The notes under the pieces: generated by a model | The model's database searches: none | What the model saw: the letters and a program-made list of their open reading frames with translations, nothing else | Told to the model about the DNA's origin: nothing | Shown here: positions 7,503-14,778 of the stretch, piece by piece | How the letters are laid out: each line of letters starts with the position of its first letter | Position numbering within the stretch: position 1 is the first letter of the stretch | Program-made: the position numbers and the translations under genes | Assembly (NCBI GenBank): GCA_007134115.1 | Contig: SLLK01000259.1 | Location: 1 to 17,061, forward strand | Reading direction: 5' to 3' | Source of the DNA: Gammaproteobacteria bacterium | Lineage (GTDB): Bacteria > Pseudomonadota > Gammaproteobacteria > UBA5335 > SLRW01 | Length of the DNA stretch: 17,061 nt

Positions 7503-8339
7503 TCAATCCGGCGTGTGGCGGGGGGTTGCTCCAGCGCTGTGGAAATCGAAACGAAAGCCGGTGGCCTGCTCACCCGGGTCGGTGAGGTCCAGGCTGACCG
7601 GGGTTTGCGCATCGGGCTCCAGCAGTTCGTTGTCGGCGACCGGGGTGCCCAGGTAATCGGCGGGCCCGAAATGGCCTACCGCCACCACCTCGCCGCGCCG
7701 GTCTTCCATGGTGATGTACAGCAGCGGGTAGGGCTGGGCGAAGTCCGCCCGATTGGTGAGGATGCCGCTGAAATGCAGTCCGTCCTCCTGCTCGGGGTGG
7801 GCGGTCAGCTCGTAGCGCGTGAGTTCCAGGCGCGCCAGGTCCGTCAGCGGCGGCAGTTGGCACTGCCACGGCAGGCCTGCCGGCACCATTGTGCACAACT
7901 GCTCGGCACGCTGGCGCTGGTCGGGGTCTACGCCCCAGTGCGGCAGATTCCATGCGATGTACTGAAAAACCAGCGCCCCGGTCAGCAAAATGATTCCGGC
8001 CGTCCAGGCCAGTCGTGCGTGCCAGCTACTACCGCTATCGCCGGGGATCCAGTCTTCGAGCTGAAACGGTTCGGGTGGGTCGTCGTCATCCACCGGATCG
8101 TCGGCGGCTTCAGCCTTGAGCGCCAGGGCGGTATCAGCGTTTTCTTCGGCCACGGCTTCGCCGGTGTCCCCGGCAGCGGGGTGAATTTCTTCGCGGCCAG
8201 CAGGGAGGCGGTCGGTGAGCGCGGCCAGCGCGTCGAACACCGCGTCGCACTGTCCGCAGCGGGCACGACCCTGCGCCGCGCGCAGTTGCTCCGCGCTGAC
8301 CCGGAACCAGGCATGACAGGAAGGGCAACAGGTATACAT
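7503..8339 (-). CDS. MJ0042-type zinc-ribbon / DUF3426 single-pass membrane protein
   Basis: 278 residues. The N-terminus MYTCCPSC...RCGQC holds a four-Cys zinc ribbon (C5, C8, C28, C31) of the MJ0042 type. An acidic low-complexity linker (about 45-100, rich in Asp, Glu and Ala) follows. One membrane helix lies at about 110-130, and the C-terminal ~145-residue domain fits DUF3426 and would lie in the periplasm. The ribbon would then be cytosolic. The function is not known. The gene often follows prmA in gammaproteobacteria, which supports the assignment but does not explain the role. Its ATG shares one base with the prmA stop (TGATG), so it is probably translated by coupled re-initiation. Confidence 0.85.
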   Translation of the reverse strand: MYTCCPSCHAWFRVSAEQLRAAQGRARCGQCDAVFDALAALTDRLPAGREEIHPAAGDTGEAVAEENADTALALKAEAADDPVDDDDPPEPFQLEDWIPGDSGSSWHARLAWTAGIILLTGALVFQYIAWNLPHWGVDPDQRQRAEQLCTMVPAGLPWQCQLPPLTDLARLELTRYELTAHPEQEDGLHFSGILTNRADFAQPYPLLYITMEDRRGEVVAVGHFGPADYLGTPVADNELLEPDAQTPVSLDLTDPGEQATGFRFDFHSAGATPRHTPD

Positions 8340-9253
8340 CAGCCGGCGTCCGGGTGGCGTCGACGGCCGCTCAGGCGCGCCCAGCCGTCGGCGATCACGG
8401 GCTCGTCCAGCGCAAAGTCCGCGGCATAGGCTTCAGCCACACGTTCTGCCTGTGCCGCGAGCATACCCGAGAGCACCAGGTGGCCGCCCGGACGCACCAG
8501 CGCGGTCAGGCGCGGGCGCAGCTCCAGCAACGGCCCGGCCAGAATGTTGGCGAGTACCGCGTCTACGGGTGACAAGGGTAACTCCTCCGGGGCATGGCAC
8601 CGGATCAGCGGATCCAGGGCGTTATTCTGCGCGTTCTGCGTTGTCGCCCACAATGCCTGCGGGTCATTATCGGTGGCCAGCACGCTGGCCGCGCCCAGCC
8701 GTGCCGCCGCCAGTGCCAGTACGCCCGAACCACAACCGTAGTCCACCACTTCCTGCGCGCGCGGCGGATGGGCATCCAGCCATTGCAGGCACAGTGCGGT
8801 GGTGGCGTGGGTGCCGGTGCCGAAAGCCAGCCCCGGGTCGAGGCGGATGGTTATGGCGTCGTCGGGCATCTCGCGCGGGGTGTGTGCGGCGGTGGCGGGC
8901 ACAATCCACAGCCGCCGGCCAAAACGCATGGGGCCAAAATCATCCAGCCAGGCGCGTTCCCAGTCCCGGTCGGCGAGTGGCTCAAAACGATGGGCCGGCA
9001 GTCCCGCCGGCGCCAGCGCGCGGTTCAGGGTCCGGCGTGCGGCTTCGGTATCGGTGTCTCCCGGCAGCAGGGCGCACAATTGCACGCTGGGCCACAGCGG
9101 CGTGGCCAGCGGCGCCGGCTCATAGACCGGGTTGTCGGCGGCATCCTGCAGGGTGATGGCCAGGGGCTGTAACTCGGCCAGTGCGGCCTCAATGCGCTCT
9201 GGCTGTTCGCCGGCGTCGACGAACAGTTGCAGCCAGGCCGGCGGAGCGCTCAC
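8339..9253 (-). CDS. prmA: Ribosomal protein L11 methyltransferase
   Basis: 304 residues (E. coli PrmA 293). This cytosolic SAM-dependent enzyme trimethylates lysines and the N-terminus of ribosomal protein L11. The N-terminal ~100 residues are the L11-recognition domain (WLQLFVDAG...RDWERAWLDDFGPMRFGRRLWIVP). The methyltransferase part shows LDPGLAFGTGTHATT (139-152), the SAM-binding motif DYGCGSG (171-177), and LANILAGPL (234-242), the expected post-motif. It starts with GTG at 9253: this overlaps the accC stop as GTGA and gives the conserved N-terminus at the right place. It ends in TGATG with the DUF3426 gene. The tight overlaps indicate one transcript from accC onward. Confidence 0.96.
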   Translation of the reverse strand: MSAPPAWLQLFVDAGEQPERIEAALAELQPLAITLQDAADNPVYEPAPLATPLWPSVQLCALLPGDTDTEAARRTLNRALAPAGLPAHRFEPLADRDWERAWLDDFGPMRFGRRLWIVPATAAHTPREMPDDAITIRLDPGLAFGTGTHATTALCLQWLDAHPPRAQEVVDYGCGSGVLALAAARLGAASVLATDNDPQALWATTQNAQNNALDPLIRCHAPEELPLSPVDAVLANILAGPLLELRPRLTALVRPGGHLVLSGMLAAQAERVAEAYAADFALDEPVIADGWARLSGRRRHPDAG

Positions 9254-10590
9254 GATTTCAGCTTTTGCTCCAGGTAATGAATATTGGTGCCGCCCGCGCG
9301 GAATGCCTCGTCCATCACCAGGTCCTGATGCAGCGCGCCGTTGGTCTGTATGCCCTCGACGACCAGTTCACCCAGTGCGGTATGCATGCGATTGAGGGCC
9401 GACTCCCGATTCTCGCCGTGGGCGATCAGCTTGCATACCAGTGAATCGTAATAGGGCGGCACTGAATAACCGCTGTAGAGGTGTGAATCGACCCGGATGC
9501 CGGGCCCGCCGGGCGCATGGTAGTGGCTGATGTGGCCGGGCGAGGGCACGAAGGTGCGCGGGTTCTCGGCATTGATGCGGCACTCCACGGCATGGCCGCG
9601 AACGACGATATCTTCCTGCCGGTAGCGCAGTTCCTCGCCGGCGGCGATGCGGATCTGTTCCTTGACGATATCCACGCCGGTGATCATCTCGGTGACCGGA
9701 TGCTCCACCTGCACGCGCGTGTTCATTTCTATAAAGAAGAACTCGCCGTCCTCATAGAGGAACTCGAAGGTGCCCGCGCCGCGATAATTGATGCGCTGGC
9801 AGGCCTGGGTGCAAATCGCCCCGATGTGCTGGCGCTGTTCTTCGCTAATGCCGGGTGCTGGCGCTTCCTCGATGACTTTCTGATGGCGGCGCTGCATGGA
9901 GCAGTCACGCTCGCCCAGGTGGATGGCGTGCCCGTGCTGGTCGGCCAGCACCTGCACTTCCACGTGACGCGGGTTCTGCAGGTAACGCTCCATGTACACG
10001 GTGGCGTCGCCAAAACCCGATTGCGCCTCGCTGCGGGTCAGATCGATGGCTTCCAGCAGGTCGCCGCGCTCGTGTACCACGCGCATGCCACGCCCGCCGC
10101 CGCCGGCGGCAGCCTTGATGATGATGGGGAAGCCGATGTCCTCGGCCAGCCGCAGGTTCTCCTTGTCGCGATCACCCAGCGGCCCGCCGGAACCGGGCAC
10201 GCAGGGCACGCCGGCTTCCTTCATGGCGCGGATGGCCGACACCTTGTCGCCCATCAGGCGAATGGTCTCGGCACGCGGGCCGATGAAAATGAAGCCACTG
10301 CGCTCCACCCGCTCGGCAAAGTCGGCGTTCTCGGAGAGAAAGCCGTAGCCGGGGTGAATGGCGCGTGCGTCGGTGACCTCGGCGGCGCTGATGATGGCCG
10401 GCATGTTCAGGTAGCTGTCGGTGGAGCGCGGCGGGCCGATGCATACCGTCTCGTCGGCCAGCAGTACGTGCTGCTGGTCGCGGTCCGCGGTGGAGTGTAC
10501 CGCCACCGTGCGGATACCCATTTCGCGACAGGCGCGCAGCACGCGCAACGCGATTTCACCGCGGTTGGCTATGAGAATCTTGTCCAGCAT
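9250..10590 (-). CDS. accC: Acetyl-CoA carboxylase, biotin carboxylase subunit
   Basis: 446 residues, as expected (E. coli 449). It uses ATP and bicarbonate to carboxylate biotin on AccB, the first half of malonyl-CoA formation for fatty acid synthesis. The biotin carboxylase N-domain starts MLDKILIANRGEIA. The ATP-grasp part carries Lys116 in MGDK, Lys159 before AAAGGGGRGM, Glu276, Glu288 and Arg292 in EMNTRVQVEHP, at the same numbering as the E. coli catalytic and ATP-binding residues. It lies 51 bases after accB, and its TGA overlaps the GTG start of prmA. Strong conservation leaves little doubt. Confidence 0.98.
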   Translation of the reverse strand: MLDKILIANRGEIALRVLRACREMGIRTVAVHSTADRDQQHVLLADETVCIGPPRSTDSYLNMPAIISAAEVTDARAIHPGYGFLSENADFAERVERSGFIFIGPRAETIRLMGDKVSAIRAMKEAGVPCVPGSGGPLGDRDKENLRLAEDIGFPIIIKAAAGGGGRGMRVVHERGDLLEAIDLTRSEAQSGFGDATVYMERYLQNPRHVEVQVLADQHGHAIHLGERDCSMQRRHQKVIEEAPAPGISEEQRQHIGAICTQACQRINYRGAGTFEFLYEDGEFFFIEMNTRVQVEHPVTEMITGVDIVKEQIRIAAGEELRYRQEDIVVRGHAVECRINAENPRTFVPSPGHISHYHAPGGPGIRVDSHLYSGYSVPPYYDSLVCKLIAHGENRESALNRMHTALGELVVEGIQTNGALHQDLVMDEAFRAGGTNIHYLEQKLKS

Positions 10591-10641
10591 GTTGTTTGTT
10601 CCGCCTCGAAGCGTTGCTGCCGGGGAGTCGCCCGGCGTGAA

Positions 10642-11106
10642 CTACTCGATGATGAACAGGGTCTGGCCGTATTCGACCGGCTCGCCGTTCTCCGCCATGA
10701 TCGCCGCGACAGTGCCGCTCTTGTCGCTCTCGATGGGGTTCATCATCTTCATCGCTTCCACGATACACAGCACATCGCCTTCCTTGACCTTCTGGCCGAC
10801 TTCCACAAAAGCCTTGGCCGTGGGCGAGGGCGAGCGATAGAAGGTACCCACCATAGGGGCCTTCACGGCGTGCCCGTCCGGTGCGCCGCCACCGGCGGGT
10901 TCTGTCGGGGCTTCGCTGGCCGGCGCGGGTGCGGCGGCGGGAGCGGGTGCTGCCGCGGGTGCCGGTGCCGCCGTCGGTGCCGGCGGTGGGGCGCTGGTGG
11001 AATGCCGGCTGATACGCACGCTTTCCTCGCCCTCGTGTATTTCCAGTTCGGAGATGCCCGATTCCTCGAGCAGTTCAATGAGCTTCTTGACCTTGCGAAT
11101 ATCCAT
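10642..11106 (-). CDS. accB: Acetyl-CoA carboxylase biotin carboxyl carrier protein (BCCP)
   Basis: 154 residues (E. coli 156). It carries biotin between the carboxylase (AccC) and the carboxyltransferase (AccAD, not in this window). The N-terminal helix-rich region (MDIRKVKKLIELLEESG) is followed by an Ala/Pro linker at about 39-75 with PAPAAAPAP-type repeats, a flexible swinging arm. The C-terminal biotinyl domain holds the acceptor motif EAMKMMN with the target lysine at 120. The APMVGTFYRSPSP segment (83-95) is the usual domain start. The upstream ribosome site is weak. It lies 35 bases after aroQ and 51 before accC, the usual aroQ-accB-accC order. Confidence 0.98.
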   Translation of the reverse strand: MDIRKVKKLIELLEESGISELEIHEGEESVRISRHSTSAPPPAPTAAPAPAAAPAPAAAPAPASEAPTEPAGGGAPDGHAVKAPMVGTFYRSPSPTAKAFVEVGQKVKEGDVLCIVEAMKMMNPIESDKSGTVAAIMAENGEPVEYGQTLFIIE

Positions 11107-11141
11107 GAGTCTGACTGCCTTCGCTGTGTTGACCGGCCGCG

Positions 11142-11591
11142 CTACGCCTGGTTGTTTTCCAGTTCACGCAGGGCGGCTGCCAGTGCCAGTTCGTAACTGT
11201 AGGGACCAAAACCGCTGATAACGCCGCGCGCAATATCCGAAATATAGGATTGCTGGCGGAATGCCTCACGTGCATGCACGTTGGACAGGTGAACCTCTAT
11301 AAAGGGGATGGCCACTGCCAGCAGCGCGTCACGCAGCGCAATGCTGGTATGCGTCAGGGCGGCAGGGTTGATCAGGATGAAAGCCACTGCTTCATCCCCG
11401 GCCTGGTGAATGCGCTCCACCAGTTCGTGTTCGGCATTGCTCTGGAAGGTGTGCAGGCGGTGCCCCGCCTGGCCGGCATGGTCGCTCAGCTGCGTTTCAA
11501 TGTCGGACAGGGTGCGCTGGCCGTAAACCGACGGCTCGCGTGAGCCGAGCCGGTTGAGGTTGGGTCCGTTGATGAGCAACAGCTCGGCCAT
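11142..11591 (-). CDS. aroQ: 3-dehydroquinate dehydratase, type II
   Basis: 149 residues, typical of the small dodecameric type II enzymes. It removes water from 3-dehydroquinate in the shikimate pathway to aromatic amino acids. Recognised are LLINGPNLNRLGSREP (5-20), SVYGQRTL with catalytic Tyr23, NPAALTHTSIALRDAL (74-89; most homologues have NPGA or NPAAY here), and the EVHLSNVHAREAFR segment holding the catalytic His. There is no good Shine-Dalgarno directly before ATG 11591, which is unusual beside the elaborately paired leader upstream. It is first of the aroQ-accB-accC-prmA-DUF3426 series. Loss of Tyr after NPAAL is a small oddity, not damage. Confidence 0.96.
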   Translation of the reverse strand: MAELLLINGPNLNRLGSREPSVYGQRTLSDIETQLSDHAGQAGHRLHTFQSNAEHELVERIHQAGDEAVAFILINPAALTHTSIALRDALLAVAIPFIEVHLSNVHAREAFRQQSYISDIARGVISGFGPYSYELALAAALRELENNQA

Positions 11592-11631
11592 GTGCGCAGG
11601 GTGCCTGTAGCGTGTAAACCGTGTCAGTGGT

Positions 11632-11712
11632 GGCCGGTCGGCATTCTTTTTGCCCCGCGTTCTCCTCCGGGCGCTTCAGCGTCGCCGGTCGCGGGGCGGG
11701 GCCGACCGGGCC
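11632..11712 (-). ncRNA. Nested stem structure at the 5' end of the aroQ-accBC leader (candidate cis-regulatory RNA)
   Basis: The RNA folds by eye into nested helices. The outer helix pairs 11701-11709 with 11634-11642 (9 perfect pairs, two more past one bulge). The middle helix pairs 11690-11697 with 11652-11659 (8 perfect pairs). The inner helix pairs 11683-11688 with 11667-11673 (6 pairs, one bulge), closed by the 9-base loop ACGCTGAAG. Unpaired purine-rich strands AGGAGAA and AAAAAGAAT lie on the 3' side. It begins a few bases after the predicted transcript start and ends about 40 bases before aroQ. I do not recognise it as a known riboswitch or leader class. In GC-rich DNA some pairing arises by chance, so its status is tentative. 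Confidence 0.45.
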
Positions 11713-11724
11713 CGCCCGCGGCCT

Positions 11725-11753
11725 ATTGTGCCTCGCGGTATTGGAGGTTGCAA
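11725..11753 (-). promoter_or_regulatory. Candidate sigma-70 promoter of aroQ-accBC
   Basis: On the minus strand TTGCAA (11753-11748) is followed after exactly 17 bases by CACAAT (11730-11725); each matches 4 of 6 consensus bases. Transcription would begin near 11718, directly before the nested stem structure, leaving a leader of about 125 bases before aroQ. The region from here to the tlpA stop at 11838 shows nothing else recognisable. Confidence 0.45.
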
Positions 11754-11831
11754 GCGTGTTCGTGTTTCAGGGGTGGGTTTCGCGGAAGATGGCGGCAAGT
11801 TGCCTTCAGTTTCCCCGTGGTTTGTGGTAAT

Positions 11832-11854
11832 GAGACGCTATCGGAAAGCGTCTC
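11832..11854 (-). other. Hairpin spanning the end of the tlpA-like gene
   Basis: The arms GAGACGCT and AGCGTCTC form 8 perfect pairs around a 7-base loop TTCCGAT, and the TAG stop lies inside the structure. No U-run follows on the minus strand, so it is not a canonical terminator. It may protect or help end the cutA-dsbD-tlpA transcript. On the plus strand six T follow after 6 bases, but no plus-strand gene precedes it. Confidence 0.35.
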
Positions 11855-12386
11855 CAAGTGCTTTTTTGAGCATGCGATCCAGATCTTCCTGGTGTAGTTC
11901 GCCGGTGTGGCCGGCAAGGACGCGCCCTTCGGCGTCATAAATCACCGAATAAGGCAGCGCGCCGATCTGGTCGCCGTATTCGCGGGCAATGTCGATGCCT
12001 GCCGTGCGATGTACCAGCAGCGGGTAGTTGATGCCGAAATCCTCGGCAAAGGCGGCGACCTTGTCGCGCTCGTCCAGGGAGATGCCGATCACTTGCAGTC
12101 CGGCGTCGCCGTGACGCTCCTGTGCCTCGATCAGTAAAGGCACTTCGTCGCGGCAGGGCGGGCACCAGGTGGCCCAGAAGTTGAGCAGCACGATCTTGCC
12201 GTCCCACTCCGAGATATGCCGCTGATTGCCTGCCATGTCCGGCATGCTGAAGTCGGGGCGTGTCTCCGGCAGGGTGTCATGGTCCGCGGCACCGCCCTCG
12301 CGGGTATGCTCGCGCACCAGCATTCCTGTCACCAGCGCCAGGGCCATAAGCACCAGGAGCAGCAGAATCTTTATACGGTCAGGCAT
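11838..12386 (-). CDS. TlpA-like periplasmic thiol-disulfide oxidoreductase
   Basis: 182 residues. Residues about 5-24 are a single hydrophobic N-terminal anchor or signal. After a short linker comes a thioredoxin fold of the TlpA/ResA/DsbE group: PDFSMPDMAGN (45-54), the redox site NFWATWCPPCRDE with Cys75 and Cys78, and the later GALPYSVIYD containing the cis-Pro. It would reduce disulfides in the periplasm. It lies 16 bases after dsbD on the same strand, so DsbD is the obvious electron donor. The client is unknown; cytochrome c maturation or general periplasmic reduction are possible, and no ccm genes are here. ATG 12386 directly precedes the hydrophobic segment. Confidence 0.9.
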   Translation of the reverse strand: MPDRIKILLLLVLMALALVTGMLVREHTREGGAADHDTLPETRPDFSMPDMAGNQRHISEWDGKIVLLNFWATWCPPCRDEVPLLIEAQERHGDAGLQVIGISLDERDKVAAFAEDFGINYPLLVHRTAGIDIAREYGDQIGALPYSVIYDAEGRVLAGHTGELHQEDLDRMLKKALGDAFR

Positions 12387-12402
12387 CGGGATCGTCCTCT
12401 TG

Positions 12403-14232
12403 CTACTGATACAGGGCGCGCCGGGCGTGTTCGGCGAAGGGACCGGCGCGCTTGTAGCCCATCAGCCGCTGGTAGGGATGCTCGCGGCCCTCGGCATTCC
12501 AGAACAGCATGCTGGGTGGACCCAGCACACGCAGTTCGCGCATGAGTTCGCGGTCCACGGCGTCATTGGCGGTGACGTCGGCCTTGAGCAGGCGCGCGCC
12601 GGCCAGCGCATCATGCACCTCGGCATCGCGCCACGTGGTGCGCTCCATGCGTATGCAGTCCACGCACCAGTCAGCATAGAACTCCAGCATCACCGGTTGC
12701 CCGGCTTCGCGGGCGGCGGCCAGTTCCTGTTCCAGATCCTGGTAGGACTTGATAACGGTGAACTCGGGCAGCGCCTGTGTTGATTGTTGGCTGGAGACCG
12801 TCAGGTGCGCCAGCGGTTGCCACGGATTGGTGCCACCGCTGGCGCCGCCCACCAGCAACACCAGGGCCCACGCCAGCAGGGCCAGACCAAGCCCCTGACG
12901 CAGCCGCAGGGCGGCGCCCGCGGTGGGGGTGGCGCGACTGAATACGCCCAGCAACGCCGCCGCCAGAAAGGCAATGAAGCTCCACATCAGCAACGCCACC
13001 CAGCCGGGCACCAGGCGCGCGATCATCCACACCGCCACGGCCAGCAGCAACCAGCCGAACAGGTAACGGATGCCTTCCATCCAGGGGCCGGCGCGCGGCA
13101 GCAGATGCCCGGCAGAGGCGCCGGCCAGCAGCAGCGGGGTGCCCATGCCCAGGCTCAGCGCCAGCAAGGCGCTGCCGCCCAGTACCGCATCGCCCGTCTG
13201 GCCTATATAGATCAGGGCCCCGGCCAGCGGCGCGGCCAGGCACGGCCCCACGATCAGCGCCGAGAGCAGTCCCATGGCCGCGGCACCGGCAAAGGTGCCG
13301 CCGCGCTGGCGCTGGCTGATCTGCGTCAGGCGCTGCTGTATAGCGGCGGGCATCTGGATATTGAACAGGCCGAACATGCCCATGGCGAGCACCGCCATGA
13401 TGGCGGCAAAGGGAATCAGCACCGCCGGGTGCTGGGCCCAGGCCTGCAGATTCTGTCCCAGCAGACCGGCGGCCACCCCGGCGGCGGTATAGGTGGCGGC
13501 CATGGCCAGCACATAGACCAGTGACAGCGCAAAGGCGCGGCGCGTGGTCAGCGCCGCCCCCTGGCCGGCGATCAGCGTGGCCAGGATGGGCACCATGGGT
13601 AACACGCACGGGGTGAAGGCCAGCAGTACTCCCAGGCCGAAGAACGTGATGGCAATCAGCCACAGACCACCGGCATCCAGCAGCTGCGTCAGTCGACCCT
13701 GTTCCGACATCGGCGGCGCGCTGCCCGGGAGGTCGGCGGAGGGTGTGGTGACCAGCAACTGATCGGCGCTGAAGGTGCGCTCGGTGGGCGGGTAGCAAAT
13801 ACCGTCCACGGCGCAGCCCTGGTAGCGCAGGGTGACATCCTCGCCCGCATAATCGGCCGGCAGGTCTATGCGGATGGCGAGCTGTTCGAAATACACTTCG
13901 CTGGTGCCGAAGTATTCGTCGTGCTTCTCGCGCCCCGGCGGTTTGGTCACTCGCCCGGCGGCGACCAGCTCGGTACCGTCGATGGTTACCGCCAGTTGCT
14001 CGCGGTACATGTAGTAGTCGGGCGCGATGGCCCAGTGCGCCTCCAGCTGGTCCGCGGCCACCTGGCGCAGCTCGGGGGCGAATGCCTGGTCTACTGGCAG
14101 ATAGTCCTGCCCGCTGCCGCCGCCGAGCCAGTCGGCAATGCGGTTGGCGTTGCCGGCGGCAGGCAACAGCAGCGCGCTGGCTGCCAGCAGTAGCAGCCAG
14201 CGGTGGCCGTGGCGGCGCAAGGTGTTCTTCAT
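12403..14232 (-). CDS. dsbD: Thiol:disulfide interchange protein DsbD
   Basis: 609 residues with the full three-part design. Residues 1-28 are a signal peptide. The N-terminal periplasmic alpha domain carries CAVDGIC (Cys140, Cys146). The central eight-helix-type membrane domain carries Cys209 in AFTPCVLPM and Cys331 in GPCLAAPL. The C-terminal thioredoxin-like gamma domain has FYADWCVDCIRME (Cys523, Cys526). All six redox cysteines are present, so it should pass electrons from cytosolic thioredoxin to periplasmic thiols. ATG 14232 gives a normal signal peptide and lies 4 bases after the cutA stop. GTG 14250, inside cutA, is a possible alternative start adding six residues. The likely recipient is the TlpA-like protein next door. 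Confidence 0.96.
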   Translation of the reverse strand: MKNTLRRHGHRWLLLLAASALLLPAAGNANRIADWLGGGSGQDYLPVDQAFAPELRQVAADQLEAHWAIAPDYYMYREQLAVTIDGTELVAAGRVTKPPGREKHDEYFGTSEVYFEQLAIRIDLPADYAGEDVTLRYQGCAVDGICYPPTERTFSADQLLVTTPSADLPGSAPPMSEQGRLTQLLDAGGLWLIAITFFGLGVLLAFTPCVLPMVPILATLIAGQGAALTTRRAFALSLVYVLAMAATYTAAGVAAGLLGQNLQAWAQHPAVLIPFAAIMAVLAMGMFGLFNIQMPAAIQQRLTQISQRQRGGTFAGAAAMGLLSALIVGPCLAAPLAGALIYIGQTGDAVLGGSALLALSLGMGTPLLLAGASAGHLLPRAGPWMEGIRYLFGWLLLAVAVWMIARLVPGWVALLMWSFIAFLAAALLGVFSRATPTAGAALRLRQGLGLALLAWALVLLVGGASGGTNPWQPLAHLTVSSQQSTQALPEFTVIKSYQDLEQELAAAREAGQPVMLEFYADWCVDCIRMERTTWRDAEVHDALAGARLLKADVTANDAVDRELMRELRVLGPPSMLFWNAEGREHPYQRLMGYKRAGPFAEHARRALYQ

Positions 14233-14236
14233 GTGC

Positions 14237-14554
14237 TCAGGTTGATTCACGGACCCAGTCCAGATAGCCAGTCAGTCCCGCGCTTACCGGGACTGCAATA
14301 ATCTCCGGAAGTTCGTCGGGATGCATTGCCTGCAACGCGTCGCGCAGGGTATCAAAGGCTTTTGTCGAGGTTTTGATCAGCAGGGTGGATTCGCTTTCGC
14401 GCTCTACCTTGCCCTGCCAGCGATACACCGATTCCACCGCCGGAATGATGTTGACACAGGCGGCGAGCCGGCGTTCCACCGCCTGCTCGGCCAGCCGACG
14501 GGCGGTATCCAGGTCGGGGCAATTGCACAGCACAACAAGTACCGGGTTATCCAT
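14237..14554 (-). CDS. cutA: Divalent-cation tolerance protein CutA (CutA1)
   Basis: 105 residues, the normal size of CutA1, a very stable trimer with a ferredoxin-like fold. It is linked genetically to copper tolerance in E. coli but has no settled biochemical role. Recognised are the N-terminal VVLCNCPD, ARRLAEQAVERRLAACVNIIP (the family signature), SVYRWQGKVE and the C-terminal region HPDELPEIIAVPV. The open frame reaches 14791, but ATG 14554 is chosen because AGGAGG lies 4 bases upstream and the family N-terminus begins there. It is first of cutA-dsbD-tlpA, divergent from groESL. cutA-dsbD adjacency is also known in E. coli. Confidence 0.95.
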   Translation of the reverse strand: MDNPVLVVLCNCPDLDTARRLAEQAVERRLAACVNIIPAVESVYRWQGKVERESESTLLIKTSTKAFDTLRDALQAMHPDELPEIIAVPVSAGLTGYLDWVREST

Positions 14555-14610
14555 GCTGCCTCCTGTGTGCCGAGTGGCTGATGTGTAGTTCAGAGACCGT
14601 GACCGGGCGC

Positions 14611-14616
14611 ATTGTA
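14611..14616 (-). promoter_or_regulatory. Candidate -10 element for cutA-dsbD-tlpA
   Basis: The minus strand reads TACAAT (14616-14611), 5 of 6 to consensus, about 55 bases before the cutA ATG. No convincing -35 lies at the proper distance. Between this and the groES promoter (about 14620-14745) the DNA is very GC-rich with short hairpins, such as a 7-pair stem at 14680-14700 and a 5-pair stem at 14651-14665. It holds no gene. Confidence 0.35.
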
Positions 14617-14750
14617 TCGCGCCAGGCGCCCCGCTGCGCGGGTCATGGTCGTTGCCGGGCGCAACCCCGGCCAACTGTGGGCGCCGGGTTCGGCGGCGCC
14701 GGCACGGTACAGAAAGGGTCCCCGGCGCTGCGCCGTGTTCGCCTTTGCCC

Positions 14751-14778
14751 TTGACTCTGAGTAATTCGCCACTATTAT
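14751..14778 (+). promoter_or_regulatory. Sigma-70 promoter of groES-groEL
   Basis: TTGACT (14751-14756, 5 of 6) and TATTAT (14773-14778, 5 of 6) are separated by 16 bases. The transcription start is expected near 14785, inside the CIRCE operator, so HrcA binding would block initiation. No convincing sigma-32 promoter was seen. Confidence 0.75.

Noticed and set aside
10876..10990. GC-rich tandem-like repeat
   Set aside because: This is the Ala/Pro linker of accB, where similar codons recur. It is protein-driven and not a DNA repeat element.
9517..11196. 559-codon open frame on the plus strand opposite accC and accB
   Set aside because: It is an antisense shadow in GC-rich DNA. Its Ala/Gly/Arg/Cys-rich C-terminus mirrors the accB Ala/Pro linker, and there is no domain or ribosome site.
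11832..11866. Plus-strand rho-independent terminator (hairpin followed by six T)
   Set aside because: No plus-strand gene lies upstream, and the T-run is within the coding sequence of the tlpA-like gene. Only the hairpin itself is reported.
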